NCBI GenBank assembly: GCA_046566065.1
Contig: JBKHXK010000012.1
Location: 1 to 64,000 of the forward strand
Length of the DNA: 64,000 nucleotides
Origin: MB1-2 sp046566065
GTDB taxonomy: Bacteria; Actinomycetota; CADDZG01; WHSQ01
Reading direction: 5' to 3'
A program made the translations under genes and the position numbers. This document shows positions 16,401 to 24,190 of the stretch, one piece after another. Under the pieces are notes generated by a model. The model had not been told where the DNA came from and made no database searches. It saw only the letters and a list, made by a program, of their open reading frames with translations. The stretch's first letter is position 1. Each line of letters begins with the position of its first letter.

Positions 16401-16881
16401 CGCTCGCTCGCTTCGTGCTTCGACCCCGCAGGGTCGGTTCTGGCTGCTGGCCGCGCGTCGGTCAAGCCCCGGCCACGACGGTCCGTGGGACAGGGTGATG
16501 CTCGGGGTCGACGCGTGTCGAGAGGCACTCGATGCGAACGCCTCAGCCCCCTCGCAAGACCCCTTGCTGCTCTTCGTGGACGATGCGGACGAGCTCGTTG
16601 AGGGTCCTTGCTCGGCCGCGCTCGAGCCGCTGGTGAAGCAACGCGACAACGGCCTCCGCGTGATCGCCGCGGCGGAATCTGTCGCTCTGCACCGGTCGTT
16701 CGGTAGCTGGCTCAGCGAGCTTCGCAAGCACAAGCAGGGGCTGCTGCTGGACCCAGACCTCGATGTAGACGGCGATCTGCTCGGGACGAGATTGCCGCGC
16801 CGACAGAAGAGCGCGTTCCCGCCGGGGCGCGGCTATCTGGTGAGCCGGGGCAGCATCCAGCTGGTGCAGACGGCGCGCTGA
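13402..16881 (+). CDS. FtsK/SpoIIIE-type type VII secretion ATPase (EccC/EssC-like)
   Basis: A 1159-residue membrane ATPase with two N-terminal helices (residues ~2-32), a linker domain and three tandem FtsK-type ATPase domains, the layout of EccC and EssC motor proteins. Domain 1 has Walker A GTTGSGKS (406-413) and Walker B LIVDEFA (about 508-514). Domain 2 has GSAGAGKT (720-727) and LLDGYEGF. Domain 3 has GPYRSGRS (about 987-994), in which Arg replaces the Walker lysine, and LLFVDDADEL. It should drive export of WXG100-type substrates. The reading frame is continuous with the upstream FHA gene apart from one TAG. The stop lies 3 bases from the convergent WXG100 gene. Confidence 0.92.
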   Translation: MPLLIALVLWRMFPENPSLLVIMLLSPIMVVLSYLEERRRGSRAGTKSRAAWCADLASLVDAVNAARDAYAEDLREQAPDLAELQRRARERTAKLWERRPKDDDFLMIRCGWGDRPWPIELRGAVDREPDPQLEPLQVLPSVPLTFDLREARVMGIVGDRPSVEALGRWVLLQLATLHSPEDVSMAVLVDDDGIEAWRWTSWLPHAQRSPVGSERAGALVEELVALIDSRRASGSLTSAGSVIEHPVVVAFVDHRNRISPPQMARLLREGPAVGVYVIWMGGRREDLPGEVRTIVELAGTEDVVVTFTTSGEQLTGAREGTQIEPCRETALALAPLIDAAPRERRIEPPRRVSLFSIWDLQEPTATAVTELWDRAPTGLSVPIGMNGEGPISLDLDRDGPHALVAGTTGSGKSELLQTIVASLAWHLSPEQVNLLLIDYKGGAAFKDCAELPHTVGLVTDLDVHLSQRALVSLDAELERRERILRDADARDVTDLERRGHARLPRLVLIVDEFATLVKELPAFVDGMIDLAQRGRSLGIHLVLATQRPAGVINDAIRANTNLRIALRVTDEPDSSDVVGTTEAAYIPRSVPGRALLRRGHGEVEPFQAAFGGTPAHPRGDRVVVRPWGMASSLKEGANGPAHTQLAAAVAAIREAASSRGLPPARSPWLPPLPSLLRLADLASPEDPFVAAFGLIDRPERQRQDAALFDLSGAGGLLVYGSAGAGKTTLLRTVAGSFAGRVRPSELHLYGIDYGAGPLRPLAALPHCGDIVNGDEHDRVERLIALLRDEIDRRRRDPSRIASTRWLVLLDGYEGFNAAFERVNMGELVDLLPRVVADGRGVGIHFAISVERKAGIPSGLAALLPTRVVLRMTDDDEFLALGLERRGVQGVALPPGRGFVDGHPVQVAVVGSDATPENQGAALARIAAETEPAPAGGGPRSVGLLPTEVSLEALRPGDRPLVANFGVAEADLSEAQADLSSGHFLIAGPYRSGRSTALLTIARSLRASTPQGRFWLLAARRSSPGHDGPWDRVMLGVDACREALDANASAPSQDPLLLFVDDADELVEGPCSAALEPLVKQRDNGLRVIAAAESVALHRSFGSWLSELRKHKQGLLLDPDLDVDGDLLGTRLPRRQKSAFPPGRGYLVSRGSIQLVQTAR

Positions 16882-16884
16882 GTC

Positions 16885-17154
16885 CTAGGAACCCGCCTGG
16901 ATCAGGGCGTCCCGGCGGCGAGCCACCTCGGCCCCCGCATCTTGCAGGGCCATCTGCAGCTTCCGCAGGGCTGGCTCGAACTCCCCGCCCCATGCCTCCC
17001 GGAAACGGTCGGCGGCGGGGCCCTGCCACCACGTCTGATCGATCTGTCCCCTGACGGCTTGGGTGAGCTCCTGGATCGTCTGGCTGTGCCGGTCGAGACT
17101 CGATCTGAGCGAGTGCAGCTGCCCGAGCTCTCCGCCGATCGTGGACATCCACAT
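16885..17154 (-). CDS. WXG100 family protein (type VII secretion substrate)
   Basis: An 89-residue helical-hairpin protein of WXG100 (ESAT-6-like) size. The turn carries TWWQGPAADRFREAW, i.e. a W-Q-G version of the WXG motif, flanked by helices of about 40 residues each (GELGQLHSLRSSLDRHSQ and LRKLQMALQDAGAEVARRR). There is no signal peptide, as expected for type VII substrates. Start choice: GAGGA lies 6 bases before ATG 17154; an ATG two codons later (17148) is also possible. It is convergent with the FtsK/EccC-like gene (3-base gap) and close to the Ser/Thr kinase, so it is the obvious cargo or structural partner of that ATPase. Confidence 0.88.
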   Translation of the reverse strand: MWMSTIGGELGQLHSLRSSLDRHSQTIQELTQAVRGQIDQTWWQGPAADRFREAWGGEFEPALRKLQMALQDAGAEVARRRDALIQAGS

Positions 17155-17202
17155 CCCCTTTCCTCGCTTGCTGGAGGAACTTACCAAGTCTCCGGAGAAC
17201 CC

Positions 17203-18999
17203 TTGTCGAGGATGGACGCGGGCGATCCCTACCGGCGAGCGGAAGGCTTCCTGCCCCCCACGGACGACCTCGGTCTCGATGGTTACGAGGTTCTGGAGAT
17301 CCTGGGCGAGGGCGGATCCGGACGCGTCTACAGAGCTCGGCAGGACGCGCTCGACCGCACGGTCGCGATCAAGGTGCTCTCGGCCTCCGGCTTCAGAGAA
17401 GAGACGATGCGTCGCTTCGAGCGCGAATGCCGCGCGGTCGGAGCGGTTTCCGGGCACCCCAATATCGTGACCATCTACGACTCGGGCATCACCCGGGCCG
17501 GGAAGCCGTACATAGTCATGGATCACATGAAAGGCGGCTCTTTCGGAGATCGCCTCGCACGCAGCGGATCGATCGGCTGGCAGCGCGCCGTCGAGATCGT
17601 CGTCAAGGTCGCCGGCGCCGTCGAGACCGCGCACCGCAGCGGGATCCTGCATCGCGACATCAAACCCGAGAACATCTTGGTCTCTGGATTCGGAGAACCC
17701 AAGCTCGCGGACTTCGGCATCGCCAGCATCCCCGGTGGCTACGAGACGCACACGGGCGCCATCACTGCGAGCCTGTCCCACGCGGCCCCCGAGGTACTCG
17801 AAGGTCACAAGGCGACCCGTGCGGTGGATATCTATGCGTTGGGCTCCACCCTGTTCGCGCTGATCACCGGTCACGCTGCCTTCCGAAGCGAGGACGGGGC
17901 CGGGCTGCAAGGCTTGATAGCGAAGACGTTGACGCATCCCGTGCCCGATCTGCGTGATGCCGGAGTCCCCGACGAGGTCTGCAACGCGATCGAGAAGGCG
18001 ATGGAGAAGGATCCCTCTCGTCGCTTCGGAAGCGCGGAGGCGCTGGGGGCCGCGCTGCAGAGAGCGCAAGCAAGTCTCGGTCTGGCCGTCACGGAGATGT
18101 CCGTCCCGGTCGCGGAAGGCCCCGTGCTCGCCTACGCGACCGACCTACAGGTCGCGGCCTCGGAAGAGACGCTCACCTCCATCCGCGAGCGAAGAGAGCT
18201 CACACCACCGTTGGTGGCTCCACCGAAGAGACGTTTCGTATGGCGAAGTCCCGTGACTGCAGGTGTGATCGCCCTCGTGCTGCTCGGCAGTGGCACCGGG
18301 GTCATCGCGCTGCGCGATCGCTCGAGCGGAGTGAAGCGCCCCGCGGCGGCGCCGGCTGGAGAGGTGCCCGAAGGGGGTGGACCGGAGGTCGTTGAACGCG
18401 AAGACGCAGGAGAGACGCGTCCGGCCGAACGGACCGAGAACAAGCCACGGGACCGGCGGGGACGCTCGAAAGGTGGCGGCGCTCCCTCCTTCGGCGGCGC
18501 ATACGCCTACGGCGGCGGGTCTGGAACCCCCGTGGCTCCCTCCGGCGTTGACGGCACCGCGGCACCCGACAGCCGCGTGCGGCAGACCACCGCGCAAGGC
18601 GATGGCGGAGGCGGTAGCGCTTCCGGTGGCGGGGAGCAGAAGCCTCCGCCTCCCCCACCTCCGAACGAGCAGCCCGCCACGGTCGCGTTCTGGTACTTCT
18701 CGGCGAGCGATGGTCGATACCTGTTCACCGCGGACAGCACGTTCGCGGACGATCAGCGAGCGCGCTACGACAACCACTCCGTGTTGGCCGGCGTCTGGGA
18801 CAGCCCGGGCAGAGGACTGGTTCAGCTGTGTCCGGAGCCGGATCGCTGCGAGAACGCCTTCATCAGCGTCGAGCCTCCGAAGAACGGCGACTACAAGGCC
18901 CTCTATTTCTACGCAGCAGAGCACGGACGGTTCTGGATCACCGATCCGTCGACGGCCCCGCCCGGCGCCGACGTCCGCTTGGTGGGCTACGCCCGCTAG
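17203..18999 (+). CDS. Membrane Ser/Thr protein kinase with extracytoplasmic repeat domain
   Basis: A PknB-type kinase of 595-598 residues. Numbering from ATG 17212: glycine loop LGEGGSGRV (31-39), Lys54 in VAIKVL, HRDIKPEN with catalytic Asp149, DFG at 167-169 and an APE motif. A membrane helix follows at about 348-365, then a Pro/Gly/Ser-rich linker, and an outer domain at ~490-595 containing two similar units, FWYFSASDGRYLFT and LYFYAAEHGRFWIT. TTG 17203 has GGAG 5 bases upstream and may be the true start; ATG 17212 is the alternative. It lies beside the WXG100 gene and an FHA protein, so phospho-control of the secretion ATPase is likely. Confidence 0.9.
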   Translation: MSRMDAGDPYRRAEGFLPPTDDLGLDGYEVLEILGEGGSGRVYRARQDALDRTVAIKVLSASGFREETMRRFERECRAVGAVSGHPNIVTIYDSGITRAGKPYIVMDHMKGGSFGDRLARSGSIGWQRAVEIVVKVAGAVETAHRSGILHRDIKPENILVSGFGEPKLADFGIASIPGGYETHTGAITASLSHAAPEVLEGHKATRAVDIYALGSTLFALITGHAAFRSEDGAGLQGLIAKTLTHPVPDLRDAGVPDEVCNAIEKAMEKDPSRRFGSAEALGAALQRAQASLGLAVTEMSVPVAEGPVLAYATDLQVAASEETLTSIRERRELTPPLVAPPKRRFVWRSPVTAGVIALVLLGSGTGVIALRDRSSGVKRPAAAPAGEVPEGGGPEVVEREDAGETRPAERTENKPRDRRGRSKGGGAPSFGGAYAYGGGSGTPVAPSGVDGTAAPDSRVRQTTAQGDGGGGSASGGGEQKPPPPPPPNEQPATVAFWYFSASDGRYLFTADSTFADDQRARYDNHSVLAGVWDSPGRGLVQLCPEPDRCENAFISVEPPKNGDYKALYFYAAEHGRFWITDPSTAPPGADVRLVGYAR

Positions 19000-19131
19000 C
19001 TACTCCCACGCAAACCAGGCGCTTCGGGACTTCGAACACATCGACCCGATGGGGTCTGTCACATCGAGTCAAGCGGGTGGAGACTAGAAGTCCGGTCTCG
19101 GCCCGCGAGGGCCGGCGAGAAGGAGAGATGG

Positions 19132-19593
19132 ATGGATCACTTCGAAGGCATCGTCACGGGTCACGTCTCTGCACCCCCCGAGGCGGTGTTCGAGCTCGTC
19201 ACCGACGTCGGCCGGCTTCCGGAATGGAACCGCTGCATCGCGAGCATCGTGGAGGCGCCGGCGAAGCCGGCGCCGGGGGCCGAGTGGGTAGTGAAGATAC
19301 GGGTTCCTGGGTTGCCAGCGTGGAACAGCCGCTCGCGCGTCGAGGAATATGACCCTGATGGGTTGCGGTTCGTCTACCGGTCACAGAGTGATGACGGCAA
19401 CCCTTCGTACGCGGTGTGGACCTGGGCGTTGCGCCCTGAGGGTGACGGCACGCTCGTCACCGTCGGTTGGGAAGGAAACCCCAAGACCTTCTGGCGCAAA
19501 CTCCTCTTCGCTCCCCTGCGGAGGCGACAACTCCAAGGCGAGGTCGCGGCGTCGATAGCGGCGCTGGAGGGGACCCTTAGCACGACCTCGTGA
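19132..19593 (+). CDS. SRPBCC-family protein
   Basis: A 153-residue START/Bet v1-like (SRPBCC) protein. It begins with FEGIVTGHVSAPPEAVFELVTDVGRLPEWN (shown in two parts by the strand, then the conserved Pro-Glu-Trp turn), followed by alternating beta strands, GTLVTVGWEGNP, and a long C-terminal helix ending in SIAALEGTL. The fold binds hydrophobic ligands in a cavity; the ligand is unknown and no catalytic residues stand out. The start at 19132 is supported by AGGAG 6 bases upstream; an overlapping ATG at 19128 is in another frame. It stands alone between the kinase and a convergent lipoprotein gene. Confidence 0.8.
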   Translation: MDHFEGIVTGHVSAPPEAVFELVTDVGRLPEWNRCIASIVEAPAKPAPGAEWVVKIRVPGLPAWNSRSRVEEYDPDGLRFVYRSQSDDGNPSYAVWTWALRPEGDGTLVTVGWEGNPKTFWRKLLFAPLRRRQLQGEVAASIAALEGTLSTTS

Positions 19594-19642
19594 CGCAGAC
19601 CTTCCTTTCACCACCCGGACTCCTGCTGACGCAACCGGTCCG

Positions 19643-20854
19643 CTAGCTGCGGTCGGTAACCCTCAGCACCTCGCCGGCGCCCATGTCGACCATGTACAGC
19701 TCTCCCTGCTCGTCCACGCCGAACGAGCTGATCGAGCGTCCGGACGCAAGCATCTCGATCGGCCGGGTCCGCTCGGACACGTCCGCGGGGATGCTCCAGA
19801 TCGTGCCGGAGCAGAAGTCGCCGAAGAAGTAGCCCCCTTGCATATCGGGAGACCCCTCGCCGCGATAGACGTAGCCGCCGGTGATCGAGCAGCCGTCTTC
19901 GTGCGAGTACTCCGCGACCGGCTGGACCAAGCCGCCGGACTCGCAGTCCCCCGACCCGTAGCAGTCGGTCCCCTCCATGACGTTCCAGCCATAGTTAACG
20001 CCTGCTTCGTCGGCCCTCCGTCGGTTCACCTCTTCGAGCGCGTTCTGGCCGACATCTGCGATCCATAGGTGCTCGGAGTCGAAGCTGAATCGCCACGGAT
20101 TGCGCAGTCCGTACGCCCATATCTCGGGTTCCCCCCCAGCTTCAGCGAAAGGATTGTCGTCGGGGATCGCGTAGGTGTCTCCTCGGTCGACGTCGATGCG
20201 AAGCAACTTGCCCAGCAGCGTGTCCAGACGTTGACCGTTGTTGTGTGGGTCACCTCCGCTGCCCCCGTCGCCGGTCGCGATGTAGAGATACCCGTCGGGA
20301 CCGAACGCAAGATGCCCCCCATTGTGGTTCGCATACGGCTGATCGATCCTCAACAGCACCAGCTCCGCGTCTGATGCGACGTCGGAGCCGGGCCGGGCGC
20401 GGAACCGCGAGACCACCGTGTCGCCGGCCTCGTCGGTGTAGTTCACGAAGAACCGACCGTTGCGCTCGAACCCGGGATGGAAGGCGAGGCCCAAGAGGCC
20501 CTGCTCTCCGCCGGAGACGAGGCGATCGGAGATGTCGAGGAACGGCTCGGCGAGCAGGCGTCCGTCTCTCACCACCCGGATACGACCGGCTTGCTCGACG
20601 ACGAACATCCGGTCGCTACCGTCCCCCGCATGGGTCGCCAGCAAAGGTGCCTCGAGACCGTTCACGAAGGACACGAGTTCCAGATCGACCGCACCAGGAT
20701 CGTATGCAGGAGGTTCGGAAGAGGGCGTGGAGGTGTCGCCGGTGTTCGGCGACGTGCTAGAAGGCGCGACGGACGGCCCCGCATCGGGCGGCTGCACGGG
20801 GTCACTGCAGCCAGCCAGGGACATCAGCAGGCATGCCAACCAGAGCCGTCGCAT
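19643..20854 (-). CDS. PQQ-type sugar dehydrogenase-like lipoprotein (glucose/sorbosone dehydrogenase fold)
   Basis: A 403-residue lipoprotein: signal sequence RRLWLACLLMSLAGCS with lipobox LAGC, then a Ser/Pro/Thr-rich linker and a six-bladed beta-propeller of the soluble glucose dehydrogenase/HHIP type. Motifs include GEQGLLGLAFHPGF, HNGGHLAFGPDGYLYIATGDGG (read in two halves), YGLRNPWRFSFD, WIADVGQN and VNYGWNVMEG. Members oxidise sugars with PQQ or act only as carbohydrate-binding propellers; I cannot confirm cofactor binding. It would be anchored on the outer face of the membrane. The start is ATG 20854; the longer open frame runs through the divergent protease gene and is not coding. 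Confidence 0.87.
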   Translation of the reverse strand: MRRLWLACLLMSLAGCSDPVQPPDAGPSVAPSSTSPNTGDTSTPSSEPPAYDPGAVDLELVSFVNGLEAPLLATHAGDGSDRMFVVEQAGRIRVVRDGRLLAEPFLDISDRLVSGGEQGLLGLAFHPGFERNGRFFVNYTDEAGDTVVSRFRARPGSDVASDAELVLLRIDQPYANHNGGHLAFGPDGYLYIATGDGGSGGDPHNNGQRLDTLLGKLLRIDVDRGDTYAIPDDNPFAEAGGEPEIWAYGLRNPWRFSFDSEHLWIADVGQNALEEVNRRRADEAGVNYGWNVMEGTDCYGSGDCESGGLVQPVAEYSHEDGCSITGGYVYRGEGSPDMQGGYFFGDFCSGTIWSIPADVSERTRPIEMLASGRSISSFGVDEQGELYMVDMGAGEVLRVTDRS

Positions 20855-20914
20855 CGCGCGACCGTACGCGAGGCGCGGACATAACTGGTTCATCCGCACT
20901 GATAGACATATGCG

Positions 20915-21649
20915 ATGTCCCTCGACCCTCAGACGATCCCTGTAGACGCCGAGTCCACCCCGGCCGCGGTCAAGTGGAGGGGGCGCGACCTGGTGTGGGC
21001 CGCGGTCCTCGGTCTGATGGCCGGGATCCTGGTCATGATCCCGATCGCCGCGTTCCTCGCCCGCGAGGGAGCGGATCCACCGTTCGCTCTCTTCGGGATG
21101 GTCGGACTGGTCATCTACGCGTGCCTGTTCCTGTCGACCTGGTGGATAGCGATCAAGAAGCGCGGGGCCACATTGCGCGATGCAGGATTCCGGCCTGTTC
21201 CGGCACTGACGCTCGTGAAGATGGTCCCGGTCACCCTCGGGATGATGATGCTCACCGCTCTGCTGGTCACGATCAGCTCGCAACTCTTCGGCGAGGTACC
21301 GACCGCGCAGGACCAGGTGGTCGGAGACGCGACCTCGTTGTCGTTCGGCGACTTCCTGTGGATCATGGCGGTCGCCGCGGTGGCGGCCCCGATCGCCGAG
21401 GAGTTCCTGTTCCGAGGGATGCTCTTGAGGTTGCTGCGGACCAGGATGAAGCTCGTAGCGGCCGTGGCCGTCTCCGCCATCGCCTTCGCCCTGCTTCACT
21501 TCATCCCGGCCCTCGTGCCCGCGTTGCTCGGCATGGGGGTGGTTCTCGCCGTGGTGGCCGACCGCTACGACAGCCTCTATCCCGCGATGCTCGTGCACGC
21601 TCTGAACAACGGCATCGCGGTGATCGCCATCTACGCCGCGCTCGGTTGA
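20915..21649 (+). CDS. CPBP-family intramembrane metalloprotease
   Basis: A 244-residue polytopic membrane protein of the CAAX protease/bacteriocin-processing (CPBP, Abi) family. The catalytic motif 1 is APIAEEFLFRGMLL, motif 2 FALLHFI, and motif 3 LVHALNNGI, together supplying the Glu-Glu, His and His/Asn residues of this family. Substrates of bacterial members are mostly unknown and include peptide processing, immunity and regulation. The gene starts 60 bases from the divergent lipoprotein gene and is followed by an EamA transporter gene 34 bases downstream on the same strand. Confidence 0.88.
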   Translation: MSLDPQTIPVDAESTPAAVKWRGRDLVWAAVLGLMAGILVMIPIAAFLAREGADPPFALFGMVGLVIYACLFLSTWWIAIKKRGATLRDAGFRPVPALTLVKMVPVTLGMMMLTALLVTISSQLFGEVPTAQDQVVGDATSLSFGDFLWIMAVAAVAAPIAEEFLFRGMLLRLLRTRMKLVAAVAVSAIAFALLHFIPALVPALLGMGVVLAVVADRYDSLYPAMLVHALNNGIAVIAIYAALG

Positions 21650-21683
21650 TCGACGTGGACCCGGCAACGTCTTCGCCTGAAGG

Positions 21684-22538
21684 ATGCGCCCGGTGGCGGT
21701 GATCCTCGGTCTGGCCGCGGCCCTCACCTACGGCACCGCCGACTTCTTCGGGGGCCTCGCGACGCGAAAGACGCGCGTCTTCACCGTCGTCCTGCTCATG
21801 CAGGTATTCGGAGGACTCCTCCTGCTGGCGCTGTTCCCCTTCTTCGCGGACGTCGCTCCTTCCGCGGACGCGATCTGGTGGGGTGCGCTCAGCGGCATCG
21901 CAGGAGGGACGGGGGTCACGTTCTTCTATCAGGCCCTCGCTATAGGTCGCATGAGCATCGTCGCCCCGATCACGGGGGTCGTGGCCGCCAGCGTCCCCGT
22001 CATCTTCGGGCTGCTCGCCGGTGAGCGCCCGAGCGGTCTCGCCCTGGGCGGCGTGATCCTCTCGCTGCTCGCGGTCGCGCTGGTCTCTCGAAGCTCCGAG
22101 GACGAAGCCGGAGAGACACAGGACCTGCTCGCCTCGGGGATCGTCCACGCGCTTGTGGCAGGGCTCGGTTTCGGGGGCTTCTTCATCCTGTTGTCCGAGG
22201 CCGGTCACGACACCGGACTGTGGCCGCTGGTCGGAACGCGTCTCTCGTCGACCGTGTTGCTCGCCGTCGCTCTCCTCGTCGCACGGGGATGGGAGAAACC
22301 GTCTGCGAAGACCTGGCCTTTGATCGCGGGGGCCGGGGTGTGCGACGTAGCCGCGAACCTCTTCTTCCTGTTGGCCGCGCGCGAAGGCTTGTTGTCGATC
22401 GTGGCCGTTCTGACTTCCATGTATCCGGCGGCCACAGTCCTGCTCGCCCGGATCGTGCTCGGCGAGAAGCTAGGTGGCACCCAGCTCGGCGGGTTGGCCA
22501 CCGCGGCCCTGGGCGTGGTCGCTATCTCGGTCGGCTAG
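21684..22538 (+). CDS. EamA/DMT-superfamily transporter
   Basis: A 284-residue protein with ten membrane helices in two similar halves (EamA repeats): first half ILGLAAALTYGTADFFGG to LLAVALVSR, second half LLASGIVHALVAGLGFGG to LGVVAISVG. The motif VLTSMYPAATVLLARIVLGE near the end is typical of drug/metabolite exporters. The substrate is unknown. Start choice is uncertain: GAAGG directly abuts ATG 21684, so GTG 21693 with 9 bases spacing may be the real start. It follows the CPBP protease gene and converges on the DUF2182 gene, with a short GCCGAT/ATCGGC stem in the 43-base gap. Confidence 0.85.
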   Translation: MRPVAVILGLAAALTYGTADFFGGLATRKTRVFTVVLLMQVFGGLLLLALFPFFADVAPSADAIWWGALSGIAGGTGVTFFYQALAIGRMSIVAPITGVVAASVPVIFGLLAGERPSGLALGGVILSLLAVALVSRSSEDEAGETQDLLASGIVHALVAGLGFGGFFILLSEAGHDTGLWPLVGTRLSSTVLLAVALLVARGWEKPSAKTWPLIAGAGVCDVAANLFFLLAAREGLLSIVAVLTSMYPAATVLLARIVLGEKLGGTQLGGLATAALGVVAISVG

Positions 22539-22581
22539 TCCTCGACCTCCTCGCCGATCTCCATCGGCACCCAAGACGCTC

Positions 22582-23445
22582 CTAGACGATGACGGTGGGC
22601 GCAATGAGGAGAGCCGCGGCGGATCCCACCACCGCCACCCCGGAGACCTTGGCAAGGACGGGCCCGAAACGGGTCGCCTTCTCGATGAAGATCACGGCGG
22701 CCACCACAAGCATCCAGAGGATGTTCATGACGCCTAGCAGGACGAGGACCACCATGAGCATCCAACAACACCCCAGGCAATAGAGGCCATGTCTGGCTCC
22801 GACATCGACATAACCCAGGGTCCCGCGAGCCATGCGACCACCGTGCGTCATCAGGAACCCAAGAGGCGCTCTGCAAGCTGAGAGGCACCGATCCTTCAAC
22901 GGAGAGAACTGATAGATCCCCGCGATGAACAGGATCGCGGCGGCGGACCGCACCCCTGCCTCCGAAGCTGGGATCGAGCGAGCCAAGACCTCGATCAAGA
23001 GGTAGTAGAGCAGCCCTGCCATGCTCCACACGAGCAGATATCCCGCCACGAAAGCCACGAGTCTGAGCGGCGGCTGTCTCTGCGAGCGGCTCCAGCGCGC
23101 CACCACCATCACCACCGGGACCACGGCCGGCAGCATCATCGCTGCCATCATCACCACCCACCCCGTTAGGAAGATGGTGATCGGCATCGCTCCGTGGACA
23201 TCAGCGGGCATCCCCATGCCGTCATCTGAGCCGGTCACCGGCCCATCTGCGTCGCCCATATCCATCCCGGGCATCTCGGAAGACATCTGATGAGGACCTT
23301 CCGCCACCACACGAGGCTGCAATAGCACACCCACATCCATCCCGTGCGGTTCGAGCGTCGCGATGTATGCCCAGGAGAGAAGGGCGGCAGCAAGCAAGAG
23401 CAGAGGAACGGGCGAGATAACTGCAGCGAGAGAGTTGCGCGACAT
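22582..23445 (-). CDS. DUF2182 family membrane protein
   Basis: A 287-residue membrane protein. The N-terminal half has a signal-anchor helix and a Met/His/Asp-rich loop (MSSEMPGMDMGDADG then DDGMGMPADVHGAM) that looks metal-binding. The C-terminal half has the DUF2182 signature QFSPLKDRCLSACRAPLGFL with GLYCLGCCWMLM and many conserved Cys. The family is described as predicted metal-binding membrane proteins of unknown function. It lies 19 bases after a DUF1326 gene on the same strand, a pairing seen in many genomes. A role in copper or other soft-metal handling is an inference from the Met/Cys content. Confidence 0.85.
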   Translation of the reverse strand: MSRNSLAAVISPVPLLLLAAALLSWAYIATLEPHGMDVGVLLQPRVVAEGPHQMSSEMPGMDMGDADGPVTGSDDGMGMPADVHGAMPITIFLTGWVVMMAAMMLPAVVPVVMVVARWSRSQRQPPLRLVAFVAGYLLVWSMAGLLYYLLIEVLARSIPASEAGVRSAAAILFIAGIYQFSPLKDRCLSACRAPLGFLMTHGGRMARGTLGYVDVGARHGLYCLGCCWMLMVVLVLLGVMNILWMLVVAAVIFIEKATRFGPVLAKVSGVAVVGSAAALLIAPTVIV

Positions 23446-23464
23446 CGGGTTCGCTGCCGATGAC

Positions 23465-24088
23465 TTAACCGACGGCCGGCGCCATCCTGTTCTCGCTGGA
23501 CCAGCTCACCTGCGAGTAGTACCCATTCTTGCCGCTGTGATCGAACTCATGTCCATCCACCGAGACTCGGTTGGTCGACGTCGTGCAGATCTTGGCGTCG
23601 GTAAAGATGAATCCGCTCGGCAGGACCATGTGCGCCTCATGTGGCTCCCCACTGACGGGGTCGGTGAATGTCTGGAGCTGCATCTCGAAATTGCTCCCCA
23701 CCTTGACAGACGAATCGGTTCCGTTGTCATTGATCTCGATGATCTCTTCGTAGGGACCTTTGATCTCCGAGAGCGTCGCCGCAAGGATCTCGAATGGCAG
23801 GCCGGGGTCTTCCGCCATGAGGATCGGGAAAAGAGCTTGCTTCTGCTCGTCGCTAGCATCGGCCCAGACGGCGGCCACTCCGTTCCCCTCGTGTATGGCC
23901 CCGGGCCACTTGACGGCCATGGCGATCTTGGCTCCGGTGAGGTCCACTCCGTCGCGATCTCCCGACGTGACCTCGAAGGCGATGTTCCCCTCACAAGCTC
24001 CGTGTGAAGGGAACCCGCTCATGTTGCAAGGGCAACCCAACTCGCAGTTACAGGCCTCGTAGTACTTCGCCTCGATCGTCCAAGCCAT
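23465..24088 (-). CDS. DUF1326 family protein
   Basis: A 207-residue protein with the DUF1326 N terminus, AWTIEAKYYEACNCELGCPC with GFPSHGACEG after it, i.e. four clustered cysteines that could bind metal or form disulfides. The rest is a beta-rich domain (VKWPGAIHEGNG, YEEIIEINDNG). The family has no established function; it is frequently encoded beside DUF2182, as here. Start decision: GAGGAG (24095-24100) directly abuts ATG 24094 but lies 6 bases from ATG 24088, so the latter is chosen. No signal peptide is seen. Confidence 0.87.
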   Translation of the reverse strand: MAWTIEAKYYEACNCELGCPCNMSGFPSHGACEGNIAFEVTSGDRDGVDLTGAKIAMAVKWPGAIHEGNGVAAVWADASDEQKQALFPILMAEDPGLPFEILAATLSEIKGPYEEIIEINDNGTDSSVKVGSNFEMQLQTFTDPVSGEPHEAHMVLPSGFIFTDAKICTTSTNRVSVDGHEFDHSGKNGYYSQVSWSSENRMAPAVG

Positions 24089-24190
24089 CCCCATCTCCTC
24101 GCCTCGACGAACCGCACCCTGTCCAGACAGATAGTGGCCGTGTACCGGATGGGAGTCAAGCCCGAGACCGACCGTGACTGAGATCTAACG

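Noticed and set aside
16942..17202. Extended N terminus of the Ser/Thr kinase
   Set aside because: It runs antisense through the WXG100 gene; the kinase fold begins after 17203.
20855..21727. N-terminal extension of the PQQ-type lipoprotein frame
   Set aside because: Antisense of the CPBP protease gene; the lipobox signal at 20854 gives the true start.
22553..22568. Terminator between the EamA and DUF2182 genes
   Set aside because: Only a 6-base stem (GCCGAT/ATCGGC) without a T run; too weak to list.
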